Under the pieces are notes generated by a model. It searched no databases and had not been told where the DNA came from. It saw only the letters and a list, made by a program, of their open reading frames with translations. A program made the translations under genes and the position numbers. A DNA stretch of 64,000 nucleotides from Octadecabacter antarcticus 307 (lineage in GTDB: Bacteria > Pseudomonadota > Alphaproteobacteria > Rhodobacterales > Rhodobacteraceae): contig NC_020911.1 of the NCBI RefSeq assembly GCF_000155675.2, positions 27,501 to 91,500 of the forward strand, read 5' to 3'. Positions 1 through 10,284 of this stretch are shown piece by piece (the first letter of the stretch is position 1; every line of letters starts with the position of its first letter).

Positions 1-1622
<1,622 letters not shown>

Positions 1623-1731
1623 TCCAGTAGAAGCAAGGCAACTTGCCATACCGGACAATGAAAAGTCATACACATACCACGAACAGTAATGCTGACTTGG
1701 ACAACGCCTGATATTGTGAATTCTTTTCTTG

Positions 1732-1849
1732 GTTTGGTGGTCATAGCACGAGTGAAACACCTGGCTCCATTCCGAACCCAGTCGTTAAGCACCGTTGCGC
1801 TGATGGTACTGCGTCTTAAGACGTGGGAGAGTAAGTCACTGCCAGACCT
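1732..1849 (+). rRNA. rrf: 5S ribosomal RNA
   Basis: About 118 bases with the 5S landmarks TTTGGTGGTCATAGC at the start, CCGAACCCAG and GTTAAGCACCG in the middle, and GACGTGGGAGAGTAAGTCACTGCCAGACC at the end (shown here in two parts: GACGTGGGAGAGTAAG and TCACTGCCAGACC). It lies about 110 bases after the 23S end and 62 bases before tRNA-fMet, the usual order for this family. Ends are placed by the terminal stem and may be off by 1-3 bases. Confidence 0.95.
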
Positions 1850-1911
1850 AGTAAAGAATTCCAATAACAAGCGTTTGTATCTCTCTTTCGATTTCGTCCC
1901 TATATAGGTAG

Positions 1912-1988
<77 letters not shown>

Positions 1989-2017
1989 AATTATATAAGC
2001 AATATCAACGTGCTAAC

Positions 2018-2040
2018 AGCCACCCTCGGGTGGCTTTCGG
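2018..2040 (+). terminator. Probable rrn operon terminator hairpin
   Basis: AGCCACC and GGTGGCT form a 7-8 bp GC-rich stem with a very short loop at 2018-2035, followed by TTTCGG. It starts 29 bases after the tRNA. The U-tract is short, so this is a moderate-quality intrinsic terminator that fits the end of the rRNA transcript. Confidence 0.6.
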
Positions 2041-2449
2041 CGTTGGTGGTTTTTACGTGGAAGGCCCGTGGAAGATCGCGGGAGCAATAAATGACCGTGA
2101 CGCAAAAGCAACGCATCTGAATGGGGCTGAAGCCAGAAAAACCTCAAGTGGTTAAGGGAGCGCATTGCAACGAGCACCAGCCATGTAGTAACGGCAGCTA
2201 GGGGCCGGAGGCGACGGCAGACAATTTAGACCGTTTGTGACAAGCGCTGCGTTGCGCACATTTCGACATGAGAAGCGGAGTGCGGTCATTCGCTGCGTTT
2301 TGCTCCAGCGGCAGCTATGCGCAGATAATGTACTTTGCAAAGTCGCGTGGACTGCCCTTAGCGGACATTCATTAATTTGCTAGATGTTGCAGTGCGGCTT
2401 TCCTACTCGAATATTCACACGCCTGGCCCCCCGATAAGGCCCCAGAAGG
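2041..2449. other. Intergenic stretch with no recognisable gene
   Basis: I see no convincing coding frame, RNA gene or repeat here. Frames that stay open are short and have no recognisable protein. It separates the rrn operon from an IS-rich block. Confidence 0.5.
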
Positions 2450-2681
2450 TTATAGCTTTAGCTTTCCTTGATCCACAGCTTCGATCACTTCGACAACATC
2501 ATCCTCATTCTCAATTTCATCCAAAGTGCTGGGTATCCATGTCCCTAAAGGGGAAGCGGATGCAAACAACTGCCGATCTTGTTTCGAGAAATCTAGCAGC
2601 GCTCCAACAAAGCTCTTTGCTTCTGTTGGCAGCGAGCCAAATGATACATCGTCAACACTATAAGCCGCATGTTCTAAATTC
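2450..2681 (-). pseudogene. C-terminal fragment of an unrecognised gene, cut by an IS6-type element
   Basis: An open minus-strand frame of about 76 codons runs from the IS boundary at 2682 to a stop at 2450. Its C-terminal part is acidic (runs such as EIENEDDVVEVIEAVD). I do not recognise the family. The frame continues into the IS terminal repeat without a native start, so it looks like the 3' piece of a gene whose 5' part was lost at the IS junction. The 5' remainder is not found on the other side of the element. Confidence 0.35.
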
Positions 2682-3508
2682 GGTTCTGTCGCAAATTTTT
2701 CGGCAGGCTGACGAACAGTCTTCTTTGGACACAATTATGCTGCGAGGGCTGCGAACTGCTTGAATGCCGGGATGCCTGTTTGGGCTAGTTGGCCCTTGCG
2801 GATCATATGCGCAGTTTCGATCCCAGCCAATGTTGTTGCAGCAGAATGGAACGCTTTGAAGCCCAGCATTGGCCGTGTGATCCGCTTGATGAATCGATGA
2901 TCCTGCTCCACAATATTGTTGAGATATTTAGATTGAAAGATACTGATAATCTGACCAGCTCCCGTGAATTTAAGGATGACATTGAGGCTTTGCAGGCCAG
3001 CCAAATTGGCACCACTCTTGTCGATCGCAATACGATCTGGAACACCGTTAGTGCCAACGGCGCGCTTGAAGAACCTTCGAGCGGCGCCGGTGTCACGACG
3101 CTTTGACAACATAAAATCAAGAGTTTCCCCTTCGCGATCAACAGCGCGGTAAAGATAGGTCCACTCACCACGAACCTTGATATACGTTTCATCCATTCGC
3201 CAAGAGACGGCTGTCGGTTTCTTTCTGGCCTGCGCGTTTGCAGCAATCAATGGTGAGAATTTCACCACCCACCGGTTCAGAGTGGCATGATCGATTTCAA
3301 CGCCGCGTTCGGCCATGATTTCCTTTAAATCACGATACGAGACGCCATAACGTACGTAGAAAAATACAGCGTACAGGATCACGCTTTTGGGGAAGTGGTT
3401 CCCTTTGAAATCAATTTTCACAGTCAGTAGCTCACCCTCAAGAACAAAGGCCCGCACCTAACACAATCCAGCAGTCTCACCCAAACGCAAAAACTTTGCG
3501 ACAGAACC
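2682..3508 (-). mobile_element. IS6-family insertion sequence, 827 bp
   Basis: The ends are perfect 14-bp inverted repeats: GGTTCTGTCGCAAA at 2682-2695 and its complement at 3495-3508. One transposase gene fills the element. The 8-bp flanks (CTAAATTC left, TTTGAAAC right) do not match. The usual IS6 target duplication is therefore absent, which points to deletion or recombination at one side after insertion. Confidence 0.9.
2735..3457 (-). CDS. IS6-family DDE transposase
   Basis: A 240-residue protein of normal IS6 length that seems intact. The RNase-H-like catalytic triad is visible: Asp in RMDETYIKV (about residue 88), Asp in IAIDKSGAN (about 149) and Glu in NIVEQDHRF (about 182). The N-terminal helix-turn-helix region (GVSYRDLKEIMAERG) is also present. 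It catalyses replicative transposition of its own element by cointegrate formation. The gene lies between the two terminal repeats and has no partner gene. As the only apparently intact IS in the window it could still be active. Confidence 0.9.
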   Translation of the reverse strand: MRAFVLEGELLTVKIDFKGNHFPKSVILYAVFFYVRYGVSYRDLKEIMAERGVEIDHATLNRWVVKFSPLIAANAQARKKPTAVSWRMDETYIKVRGEWTYLYRAVDREGETLDFMLSKRRDTGAARRFFKRAVGTNGVPDRIAIDKSGANLAGLQSLNVILKFTGAGQIISIFQSKYLNNIVEQDHRFIKRITRPMLGFKAFHSAATTLAGIETAHMIRKGQLAQTGIPAFKQFAALAA

Positions 3509-3509
3509 T

Positions 3510-3692
3510 TTGAAACTACTCGGGCAGCGCCTGGCCGACCGAGATTTTGACCGGCAAGTTGCGGAAGTCCAAATCCGTGCCGCGATACTCAACGGCTTCA
3601 CCACCCTCGGCATCCCAAACACCGTTACTGTAGGCTGAGTCCGTCAGGGGTCAGGGGAAGCACGCCATAAGGGCGATTTGTGCAACAAAGCC
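3510..3692 (+). pseudogene. 3' remnant of an IS5-family transposase plus its terminal repeat
   Basis: Codons 3510-3638 encode the last 42 residues of an IS5-type transposase (LGQRLADRDFDRQVAEVQ, then LNGFTTLGIP). They match the C-terminus of the copy at 62030-62871 nearly residue for residue. The complement of the terminal repeat GGCTTTGTTGCACAAATC closes the element at 3692. Everything 5' of this, including the catalytic residues, is missing because the IS6 element abuts it. It is dead. Confidence 0.75.
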
Positions 3693-4340
3693 ACGACTGG
3701 GTGCCAATGGCGCATGTTGCCCAACGACTTCCCGCCGGTGTCGACGGTGCGGAGTTATTTTTACGCGTGGCGCGATGATGGCTTTCTGGATCAGATGAAC
3801 CGTAAGCTGGTGGAAATCGCGCGTTTGGCCGAGGGCCGTAAGGCCCAGCCAACCGCCGGGGTTATAGATAGTCAGAGCGTAAAAACAACTGAAAGTGGTG
3901 GGGTTAGAGGGTACGATGCGGGGAAACGGATCAAAGGACGCAAGCGCCATATCGTCACCGACACGGTCGGATTGTTGGTGGGCCTTGTGGTTCACATCGC
4001 CGGAATTCAGGATCGGGATGGCGCGCCCGATGTGTTGAAATCTATCGTCTCGCGTCATCCATCATTGCGGCATGTATTTGCAGACGGCGGATACGCAGGG
4101 CCCAAACTGCGGGACGCACTAAAAGTCCTCGGCCGATGGACCGTCCAGATCATCAAACGTTCCGATACCACAGAGGGCTTTGAAGTGCTGCCGCGCCGGT
4201 GGGTCGTTGAACGCACCTTCGCCTGGCTGAACCGATGTCGCCGCCTATCAAAAGATTGAGAAGAATCTATCGCGAGCGCAGAAGCTTGGATCCTCATCGC
4301 ACACATTAGACGCGTCACACGACATCTCGCAAGGAACTGA
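3693..4340 (+). pseudogene. IS5-family (IS427-like) transposase remnant with an internal stop
   Basis: The frame encodes the middle and C-terminal parts of an IS427-type transposase: GCQWRMLPNDFPP, then the catalytic Asp in GVIDSQSVKT, Asp in FADGGYAG, and RRWVVERTFAWLNR containing the catalytic Glu. The first third is missing, replaced by the end of the neighbouring IS5 copy at 3692. An in-frame TGA at 4257-4259 interrupts RLSKD, after which the frame continues to the normal end (SIASAEAWILIAHIRR) at 4340. The 5' truncation and the nonsense codon make it non-functional. Confidence 0.8.
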
Positions 4341-5226
4341 AATCGCTCAAATAGTTTTGAATCAGACTCTAAGACAGTTTGGCCCTACACAGGATTTAGC
4401 TGCCATAGTGACTTTCGAACATCGCATTGCCGAGGCCCGTCTATCGACGAAGAAGGCGGCTGGGCTTTTAACTCGTTTGCGCGAAGGACGTCTGGCTTGG
4501 TCCAAGCAACTTAGTCATCGCGCGGTGGTCGAACATATTCGCGAACATATAGATGAACCTCCAAATAAGCCACGAGAGGAACTGCTGGTTAGTGCAATGT
4601 CGCGCCGGGCTCAAATGGAAGCTGCAGCCGAAGCGGTTCGTCAAGTCAAAGAGATAGCGAAGGCCGCGAGCGCAGATATTAGCTTCGAACTGGAAGAGTT
4701 TGACGCTGAGTACATCAAGCCCTTAGGATTTTTGATGTCACAGATAAACCAAGCGATCCTTTGCGATCCGCGCGTTGGTATTGATCTTGTTGTGAAAAAG
4801 AAAAAGATTGAGCAAAGTGCGGTTAAGAGTAGTGAGGTTCCGAAATCCGTTGGTGCGGTTGACCCCATTCTCGTACACAGTGAGGGGCAAATGGCAGCCC
4901 TTGCGGTCAGTATGCTGACTGCGGCGAACCTGACATTTCCTTGGTCACGATGGAAGGCACTTATTCTTGACGACCCACTTCAACACAATGACTCAATTCA
5001 CTCCGCTGCGTTCGCAGACATGGTGGGGAATCTAGTCACAGCTGAAGGATATCAAATCCTTCTCTCGACCCATGATGTCGCACAAGCGGAATTTCTGCAG
5101 CGTAAGTTTCGCTCGCGCCGTATTCCCTGCACGACTTTGAATTTGCTGGGACTAGGAAAAGACGGAGTTAAGTGGTCGGTCAAGTCGTCTTCCTCCATCG
5201 AGGCTCAGGTAGCTTCGGCCAAATGA
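4341..5226 (+). pseudogene. 5'-truncated SMC/RecN-like AAA ATPase
   Basis: The open frame gives about 290 residues and runs in from the IS tail with no convincing native start (TTG at 4357 is the first candidate). The first half is charged and helical with coiled-coil-like heptads. The C-terminal half carries ABC-type ATPase motifs: a signature-like HSEGQ (about residue 174), Walker B LILDDPLQ (about 203) and a switch His in LLSTHD (about 238). The N-terminal Walker A half is absent. The fragment resembles the C-terminal head of SMC-like ATPases, found in DNA repair and in some defence systems. I cannot say which. The IS427 remnant directly abuts it and probably caused the truncation. Confidence 0.55.
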
Positions 5227-5344
5227 TCACGGCTTACACACAAAGAAAGCTACAGAAATTGGGAGTATTGGCCTATGCTGGCATTGTAGTTGCCAAGCCT
5301 GATTGGCCGGTCTCGCTTTTGTGCCATCTTTGATACTCAATCAG

Positions 5345-5492
5345 ATCGCAAAGCTACAAACGACGCAACCGTATCGAGCGGATGTTCGGTAGGATTAAAG
5401 ACTGGAGACGCGTCGCAACCCGCTACGACAGAAGCCCAACGGTCTTCCTCTCCGCCATCATGCTCGCCGCAACCGTTATATTTTGGTTATGA
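5345..5492 (+). pseudogene. 3' remnant of an IS5-type transposase
   Basis: The last ~45 codons encode YKRRNRIERMFGRIKDWRR followed by TVFLSAIMLAATVIFWL and a stop at 5492, the C-terminus of a second IS5-type subgroup. The Glu of RIERMF is the likely last DDE residue. No upstream part or terminal repeat is recognisable. Bases 5227-5344 between the ATPase remnant and this piece show nothing recognisable. Confidence 0.6.
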
Positions 5493-5501
5493 TTCCTGAG
5501 C

Positions 5502-6404
5502 CTAGGTGGCCTTCGCGACCAAAGCACCACGCGAACGGATAACTTTCCCAGCCAAGACTGCACCAGCCGCAGCCGCTTCCATCTCTGACGCGCCTTGCAC
5601 GATTGCTGCAAGGTAGCCTGCGTTGAAGCTGTCGCCGGCTGCGGTCGTGTCGACCACTGCGGCGATCTTTTCAGGGCTGAGCGTTGTGACCGTGTTGTCC
5701 GCATGAATCAGGATCTCGGCCGGTCCGTTTTTGACGAGTACAGTTCGCGCACCCGCCTTCGCGTAGCGTGCGGCCGTGGCGAGGCTGTCGGTATCCCCAA
5801 ACCATTCTGCTTCGTCTTCGTGGGACGGCAAACTGATTGAGCTCACTGCTGCGGCCTGCATGATCGCGCTGGTCATGTCTTCTTTCGACTTCCAAAGCTT
5901 GGGGCGCAAGTTCGGATCGAAGACCACAGTGCCGCCCGCTGCTTTGAAAGCAGCCAAAATAGCAAGGAAACGGTCGCGATCGCCTTTTGGCAAGATTGCG
6001 ACGGTTATGCCGGAAAAAAAAGCGACATCCGCACCCATCAGGGCGTTTTCCAGAAGCGTATCGTCCTGTGCAAGCGTGCGCGCTGCGCTTTGGCCACGCC
6101 AATAGCTGAAACTGCGTTCGCCCTCGTTTAACTGGATTATGTAAAGCCCGACGGTCCAGTTGGGGCTGCGTGCAATATGGTCCGTGCCGATGCTTGCCTC
6201 TTCAAGAAAGTCAAGCATCTGGTCCGAGGCGCTGTCGGTTCCCACGGCGGAGAAATAGTCAACCTGATGATCGGTACCGAGAAGGCGGCGCAGATACCAT
6301 GCGGTGTTCATCGTATCGCCGGCAAACCCCATTTTGTAGGTGCCGGCAACGTCCGTGGGGGCCATTTCCACCATACATTCACCGATTGCAAGGATACGTG
6401 TCAT
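5502..6404 (-). CDS. kdgK: 2-dehydro-3-deoxygluconokinase (KDG kinase)
   Basis: PfkB-family kinase of 300 residues, the usual length. It phosphorylates 2-keto-3-deoxygluconate to KDPG in the cytosol, the common step after both hexuronate branches. The N-terminal GECMVEM, the substrate-lid region with FAGDTMNTA (about 28-36), and the C-terminal anion-hole motif DTTAAGDSFNAGY (about 252-264, catalytic Asp about 259) are all present. The start overlaps the stop of the upstream GntR gene by 4 bases (ATGA), so the two are co-transcribed. The KDPG aldolase that would follow in the pathway is not in the window. Confidence 0.9.
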   Translation of the reverse strand: MTRILAIGECMVEMAPTDVAGTYKMGFAGDTMNTAWYLRRLLGTDHQVDYFSAVGTDSASDQMLDFLEEASIGTDHIARSPNWTVGLYIIQLNEGERSFSYWRGQSAARTLAQDDTLLENALMGADVAFFSGITVAILPKGDRDRFLAILAAFKAAGGTVVFDPNLRPKLWKSKEDMTSAIMQAAAVSSISLPSHEDEAEWFGDTDSLATAARYAKAGARTVLVKNGPAEILIHADNTVTTLSPEKIAAVVDTTAAGDSFNAGYLAAIVQGASEMEAAAAGAVLAGKVIRSRGALVAKAT

Positions 6405-7129
6405 TTGGCATCGTCTGTGAACCAGTTGTGGTTCTCCGCCTTGATCGTGGCGATGAGATCATCGATCCGCGATAAATGCTGCGCAAAGGCCGCCGCCGCG
6501 TCATCGGGTTTGCGGTTGGTAATCGCGTCAAGGATGATCAGGTGTTCGTCAAGCGCGAGGCGCTGTGAGGTCGCGTCGAGGGAGAGCATGCGAATGCGGT
6601 CCATATGCGCCTTGCTGTCAAGGATCAGGTGCCAGACGAAGTCGACACCGGACTGAACGCAGATTTCCCGGTGGAATGCTTCGTCAAGGGCATGAAATAG
6701 GCGCTTGTCATTGGCCGCTACGGCGGCCCGTTGTTGCGCGATCAAGTCGTTCAGCGCTCCGATTCCTTCGCTGGTTATGACCTCGCACGCGGTGCGGCAT
6801 GTGTGCACCTCTAGTGCGATGCGGATAAATTTGGCGCGCAGCACGTCGCGTTCTGAGATCAGGCTGACCATCGTGCTGGTTTGCGGGCGGATGATGAGGA
6901 AGCCGAGCTTTGCCAGACGCTTGAACGCCTCGCGCACCGGCTGGCGTGACACGCCCATTTTCTTTGAAACATCCGCTTCGGAAATCTTGGTTTGGGGTGG
7001 CAGTTCGAGAGTCAGGATGCGTTGCTGCAGAGCGTTGAAAACCTGATCCGAAACAGAGGGTTGCGGGGCGGGCTGGATGACCGGCAGCGACACTTCTTTG
7101 GTGTCGGATAAGGTTGTCTGCTCCATCAC
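6401..7129 (-). CDS. GntR-family regulator, FadR/FCD type, of the hexuronate locus
   Basis: A 242-residue protein with a winged helix at about residues 27-92 (SVSDQVFNALQQRIL, then SRQPVREAFKRL) and an all-helical FCD ligand domain at about 98-225. That domain holds the metal-site-type residues around FHALDEAFHREI (about 147-158) and the late His of DEHLIIL (about 196). It probably senses a uronate or KDG-type intermediate and represses divergently placed uxaC and itself. It forms an operon with kdgK (4-base overlap). Two identical 16-bp boxes lie in the 160-bp gap to uxaC. It resembles UxuR/ExuR-type FCD proteins, but the effector is inferred. Confidence 0.8.
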   Translation of the reverse strand: MMEQTTLSDTKEVSLPVIQPAPQPSVSDQVFNALQQRILTLELPPQTKISEADVSKKMGVSRQPVREAFKRLAKLGFLIIRPQTSTMVSLISERDVLRAKFIRIALEVHTCRTACEVITSEGIGALNDLIAQQRAAVAANDKRLFHALDEAFHREICVQSGVDFVWHLILDSKAHMDRIRMLSLDATSQRLALDEHLIILDAITNRKPDDAAAAFAQHLSRIDDLIATIKAENHNWFTDDAK

Positions 7130-7190
7130 GTATTCCTCCTTCGACGTGCAAGTTATTCATGACAGTCTGGCGGATCGTGAGGTTAAGTGC

Positions 7191-7240
7191 AACTAGGATA
7201 TTAGTTGACACAGTGATTCTGGGAAACTAGGATATTAGTT
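7191..7240. promoter_or_regulatory. Tandem operator boxes for the hexuronate GntR regulator
   Basis: The 16-mer AACTAGGATATTAGTT occurs exactly at 7191-7206 and again at 7225-7240, 34 bp apart, about three helical turns. Each is an imperfect palindrome with arms AACTA/TAGTT, typical of dimeric FCD-type GntR sites. They lie between the divergent regulator and uxaC, so one regulator could control both directions. This motif differs from the GGTATACC boxes of the 25-48 kb region. Confidence 0.65.
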
Positions 7241-7288
7241 AGCTTTGCAGCACAGGAGGTGCGGCCAAGCGATCAAATGGGGGACACT

Positions 7289-8695
7289 ATGCCGATTCTG
7301 GATGAAAACCGTCTGTTTCCGACGGACCCGACCGTTCGGGCCTTGGCGCGGGACCTGTACGAGGCGGTCAAGGATCTGCCCATCATCAGCCCGCATGGCC
7401 ACACGGACCCGCGATGGTTCGCCGAGAACGCAGCCTTTCCCGATCCGGCACAATTGCTCGTCACCCCCGATCACTATGTGTTTCGCATGCTTCATTCGCA
7501 GGGGGTCGCGCTTGAGGATCTGGGCGTGCCGCGCGTCGATGGCGGGGTCATCGAGCAGGACGGCCGCAGGATCTGGCGTCTGTTCGCGGCCAATTACCAT
7601 TTATTCCGTGGCACGCCGTCGCGCATCTGGGTGGATCACGCCCTGCAAGAAGTTTTCGGCGTGGATGAACGCCTGTCGGCTGCATCCGCCGATGCTATCT
7701 ACGACCATATCGACGCAAGCCTGAAGACCGACGCATTCCGCCCGCGCGCGCTATTCGAGCGGTTCAATATCGAGGCGATTTCGACCACCGAAAGTGCAAT
7801 TGACGATCTGACGTGGCACAAGATGATCCGCGACAGCGGTTGGAACGGCAAGGTCGTCACGGCCTATCGCCCCGATGCGGTCATCGATCCGGACTTCGAC
7901 GGATTTGCCGACAACGTCGCCAAAATGGGCGAGATAGCAGGCGAGGATGCCACCATTTGGGATGGGTATCTTGCCGCGCACCGCAACCGTCGCTCGTTTT
8001 TCAAGTCGTTCGGGGCCACGTCGTCGGATCATGGGCATCCGACCGCCCGCACAGAAGACCTGCCCAAAGCAGAGGCGGCGGGGCTGTTCGACAAGGCCTT
8101 GCAGGGCAAATGCACACCCGAAGAGGCGGACCGGTTCCGTGGTCATATGCTTACTGAAATGGCGCGGATGTCGCTGGATGACGGGCTAGTGATGCAGATC
8201 CATCCCGGTGCGGTGCGCAACCATTCCACAGGCGTGCTGGCCAAGTTTGGCCGCGACAAGGGTTACGATATCCCGTCACGCACCGATTACGTCACCGCCT
8301 TGCGCCCGCTGCTCGACGCCGTGGGTGCAGAGGTGGGGCTGACCCTTATTCTGTTCACGTTGGACGAGACCTCTTATGCGCGCGAACTGGCCCCCATGGC
8401 CGGCGTCTATCCAGCGTTGCGCCTTGGCCCACCGTGGTGGTTCCACGACAGCTACGAAGGCATGATGCGGTTCCGCGAAATGGCCACAGAGACTGCCGGT
8501 TTCTACAACACGGTCGGCTTTAATGACGACACCCGCGCATTTTGTTCCATTCCCGCCCGCCACGATGTGGCGCGTCGGGTTGATTGTTCGTTCCTTGCCA
8601 CACTGGTCGAAACCGGCCGGTTAGACAGGGACGAAGCACAAGAGGTCGCCCACGACCTCACTTACCGGCTTGCCAAGCAAGCATACAAGCTCTGA
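7289..8695 (+). CDS. uxaC: Uronate isomerase (glucuronate/galacturonate isomerase)
   Basis: A 468-residue amidohydrolase-superfamily enzyme. It converts D-glucuronate to D-fructuronate and D-galacturonate to D-tagaturonate, the entry step of the locus. HGH metal ligands sit at residues 36-38 within [12 protein letters not shown], and the conserved FNDDTRAF lies near the C-terminus. I prefer ATG 7289, preceded by a GGGGGA ribosome site five bases away. In-frame GTG 7259 and ATG 7277 are alternatives. It is followed by the TRAP genes on the same strand. No defect is visible. Confidence 0.92.
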   Translation: MPILDENRLFPTDPTVRALARDLYEAVKDLPIISPHGHTDPRWFAENAAFPDPAQLLVTPDHYVFRMLHSQGVALEDLGVPRVDGGVIEQDGRRIWRLFAANYHLFRGTPSRIWVDHALQEVFGVDERLSAASADAIYDHIDASLKTDAFRPRALFERFNIEAISTTESAIDDLTWHKMIRDSGWNGKVVTAYRPDAVIDPDFDGFADNVAKMGEIAGEDATIWDGYLAAHRNRRSFFKSFGATSSDHGHPTARTEDLPKAEAAGLFDKALQGKCTPEEADRFRGHMLTEMARMSLDDGLVMQIHPGAVRNHSTGVLAKFGRDKGYDIPSRTDYVTALRPLLDAVGAEVGLTLILFTLDETSYARELAPMAGVYPALRLGPPWWFHDSYEGMMRFREMATETAGFYNTVGFNDDTRAFCSIPARHDVARRVDCSFLATLVETGRLDRDEAQEVAHDLTYRLAKQAYKL

Positions 8696-8720
8696 TGAGC
8701 GTTTTCTGGGAAGAAAATTA

Positions 8721-9701
8721 ATGACTTATACAAAAACTCTTGGTGCAGCCCTGCTGGCCAGCGTAGCGCTGACGACCAATGCCTTTGGTTGTGAGATCAC
8801 GTTCAGGTCGTCCGACACCCACCCCCAGGGCTACCCGACAGTCGCTGCCGTAGAGGCGATGGGCGCACTGCTCGAAGAGCGCTCTGGCGGGCGTCTTTGC
8901 ATTGAGGTCTTCCACTCTGCGCAGTTGGGCGAGGAAAAGGACACCATCGAGCAGACCCAGTTCGGTGTGATCGATATGAACCGCGTCTCTCTCGGGCCGT
9001 TCAACAACATCATCGAAGAGACGCAAGTGCCGTCTTTGCCTTACATTTTCCGCTCAACCGAGCATATGCACAACGTGATGGACGGTCCCGTGGGCCAGCA
9101 AATCCTTGACGCGTTCAGTGACCACGATCTGGTCGGTCTGGCGTTCTACGACGGTGGTTCGCGCAGCTTCTACAACTCCGAGCGTCCCATCAACTCGATC
9201 GAGGATCTGGCGGGCATGAAGTTCCGAGTGATGCAGTCGGATATGTTCGTGGACATGGTTGCGGCTCTGGGCGCCAACGCGACTCCGATGCCCTACGGTG
9301 AGGTTTACTCCGCTATCCAGACCGGTGTGATCGACGGCGCCGAAAACAACTGGCCGTCCTACGACAGCTCGGGCCACTTTGAAGTCGCGCAATACTACAC
9401 GCTCGATCAGCACCTGATCGTGCCGGAAGTTCTGGTGATGGCGAAGTCCACGTTCGATGCGCTCTCTGCCGAGGATCAGGAACTGGTGCGTCAGGCAGCC
9501 CGCGATTCCGTTCCTATGATGCGTGATCTTTGGGCCGCCCGCGAGGCTGAGTCCGAGGAGCGCGTGCGTGCGGCCGGTGTCGAAGTCATCACTGACATCG
9601 ACAAAACGCCGTTCATCGAAGCAATGGTTCCAGTCTACGAAAAGTATGTGACCTCGCCCGCATTGCAGCAAATGGTCCTCGACATTCAGGCGACTGAATA
9701 A
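8721..9701 (+). CDS. TRAP carrier solute-binding protein, uronate type (DctP family)
   Basis: A 326-residue periplasmic binding protein. Residues 1-23 form a signal peptide ([17 protein letters not shown]). DctP-family motifs follow: [10 protein letters not shown], with the Arg that ligates the substrate carboxylate, and [13 protein letters not shown] in the hinge/pocket region. The pocket and the context (uxaC upstream, uxu genes downstream) suggest glucuronate or galacturonate as ligand. ATG 8721 is chosen because the signal peptide begins there. Its partners follow, but the large permease has a frameshift, so import by this system is doubtful. Confidence 0.88.
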   Translation: MTYTKTLGAALLASVALTTNAFGCEITFRSSDTHPQGYPTVAAVEAMGALLEERSGGRLCIEVFHSAQLGEEKDTIEQTQFGVIDMNRVSLGPFNNIIEETQVPSLPYIFRSTEHMHNVMDGPVGQQILDAFSDHDLVGLAFYDGGSRSFYNSERPINSIEDLAGMKFRVMQSDMFVDMVAALGANATPMPYGEVYSAIQTGVIDGAENNWPSYDSSGHFEVAQYYTLDQHLIVPEVLVMAKSTFDALSAEDQELVRQAARDSVPMMRDLWAAREAESEERVRAAGVEVITDIDKTPFIEAMVPVYEKYVTSPALQQMVLDIQATE

Positions 9702-9710
9702 GATCGCCTT

Positions 9711-9737
9711 CGGCCCGCCGCCCTGTGCGGCGGGCCG
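9711..9737 (+). promoter_or_regulatory. Hairpin between TRAP dctP and dctQ
   Basis: CGGCCCGCCG and CGGCGGGCCG form a perfect 10-bp stem with a 7-base loop, starting 9 bases after the dctP stop. There is no U-tract, so it is more likely an mRNA-stabilising or partial attenuating element that keeps the binding protein in excess over the membrane subunits. The second TRAP operon has a comparable hairpin at the same place. Confidence 0.6.
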
Positions 9738-9761
9738 CACTCCGACATCCGAGGGATTGAC

Positions 9762-10283
9762 ATGCAGAAGACGATGGAAACGGTCGCGCTTTGGACAGGG
9801 CGCTTGGCACACCTTGCCCTATGGGCGGCAGGTACCGGGCTGGTATTAATGACCGCCCTCATCGCGGCGCAGGTATTTTGGCGTCACGTCCTCAATGACA
9901 GCATAGTCTGGACGGAACCCGCATCTGTGATGATTATGGGCTGGTTCATCTTTCTCGGTGCCGCGGTGGGTATCCGTGAAGGGTATCATCTGTCGTTCGA
10001 TGTGGTGCTTTATGTGTTGCCGCACGGCGCGAAGATGGTGCTTTTTTCGCTTTCGGACATAGCGGTTGCTGGATTTGGCTGCGGAATGATCTGGTTCGGC
10101 TGGCAGTTGGCGGCCAAAACGGCAGGCAACATGTTGCCTAGCCTTGGCATATCTGGGGCCTATGACTTCGCCCCGATCGTGGCGGGCGGCCTGCTGATTG
10201 CCCTGTTCTCGGCAGAGCGTGTGTTCCGCCGTGCCGCCGGCCTGCCTACCGCACGTTTCGGCGACGATGCGGAGGCTGCGTAA
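9762..10283 (+). CDS. TRAP carrier small membrane subunit (DctQ family)
   Basis: A 173-residue protein of the usual DctQ size with four predicted membrane helices (about residues 15-37, 48-68, 85-107 and 128-150). The family motif WTEPASVMIMGWFIFLGAA, with the conserved Glu, lies in the second helix. It links the periplasmic binding protein to the large permease. ATG 9762 follows GAGGGATTGAC. The next gene starts at 10285, one base after the stop. It appears intact. Confidence 0.85.
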   Translation: MQKTMETVALWTGRLAHLALWAAGTGLVLMTALIAAQVFWRHVLNDSIVWTEPASVMIMGWFIFLGAAVGIREGYHLSFDVVLYVLPHGAKMVLFSLSDIAVAGFGCGMIWFGWQLAAKTAGNMLPSLGISGAYDFAPIVAGGLLIALFSAERVFRRAAGLPTARFGDDAEAA

Positions 10284-10284
10284 C

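Noticed and set aside
2377-2763. A 128-codon plus-strand frame
   Set aside because: It crosses the IS6 boundary and is antisense to a better minus-strand frame; no recognisable protein.
4257-4259. In-frame TGA as a possible selenocysteine codon
   Set aside because: It lies in a truncated IS transposase where relatives have Phe; no selenocysteine context. Simple nonsense mutation.
9054-9812. A 252-codon minus-strand frame antisense to TRAP dctP
   Set aside because: Mirror frame of a high-GC gene; dctP has a signal peptide and family motifs, the antisense has none.
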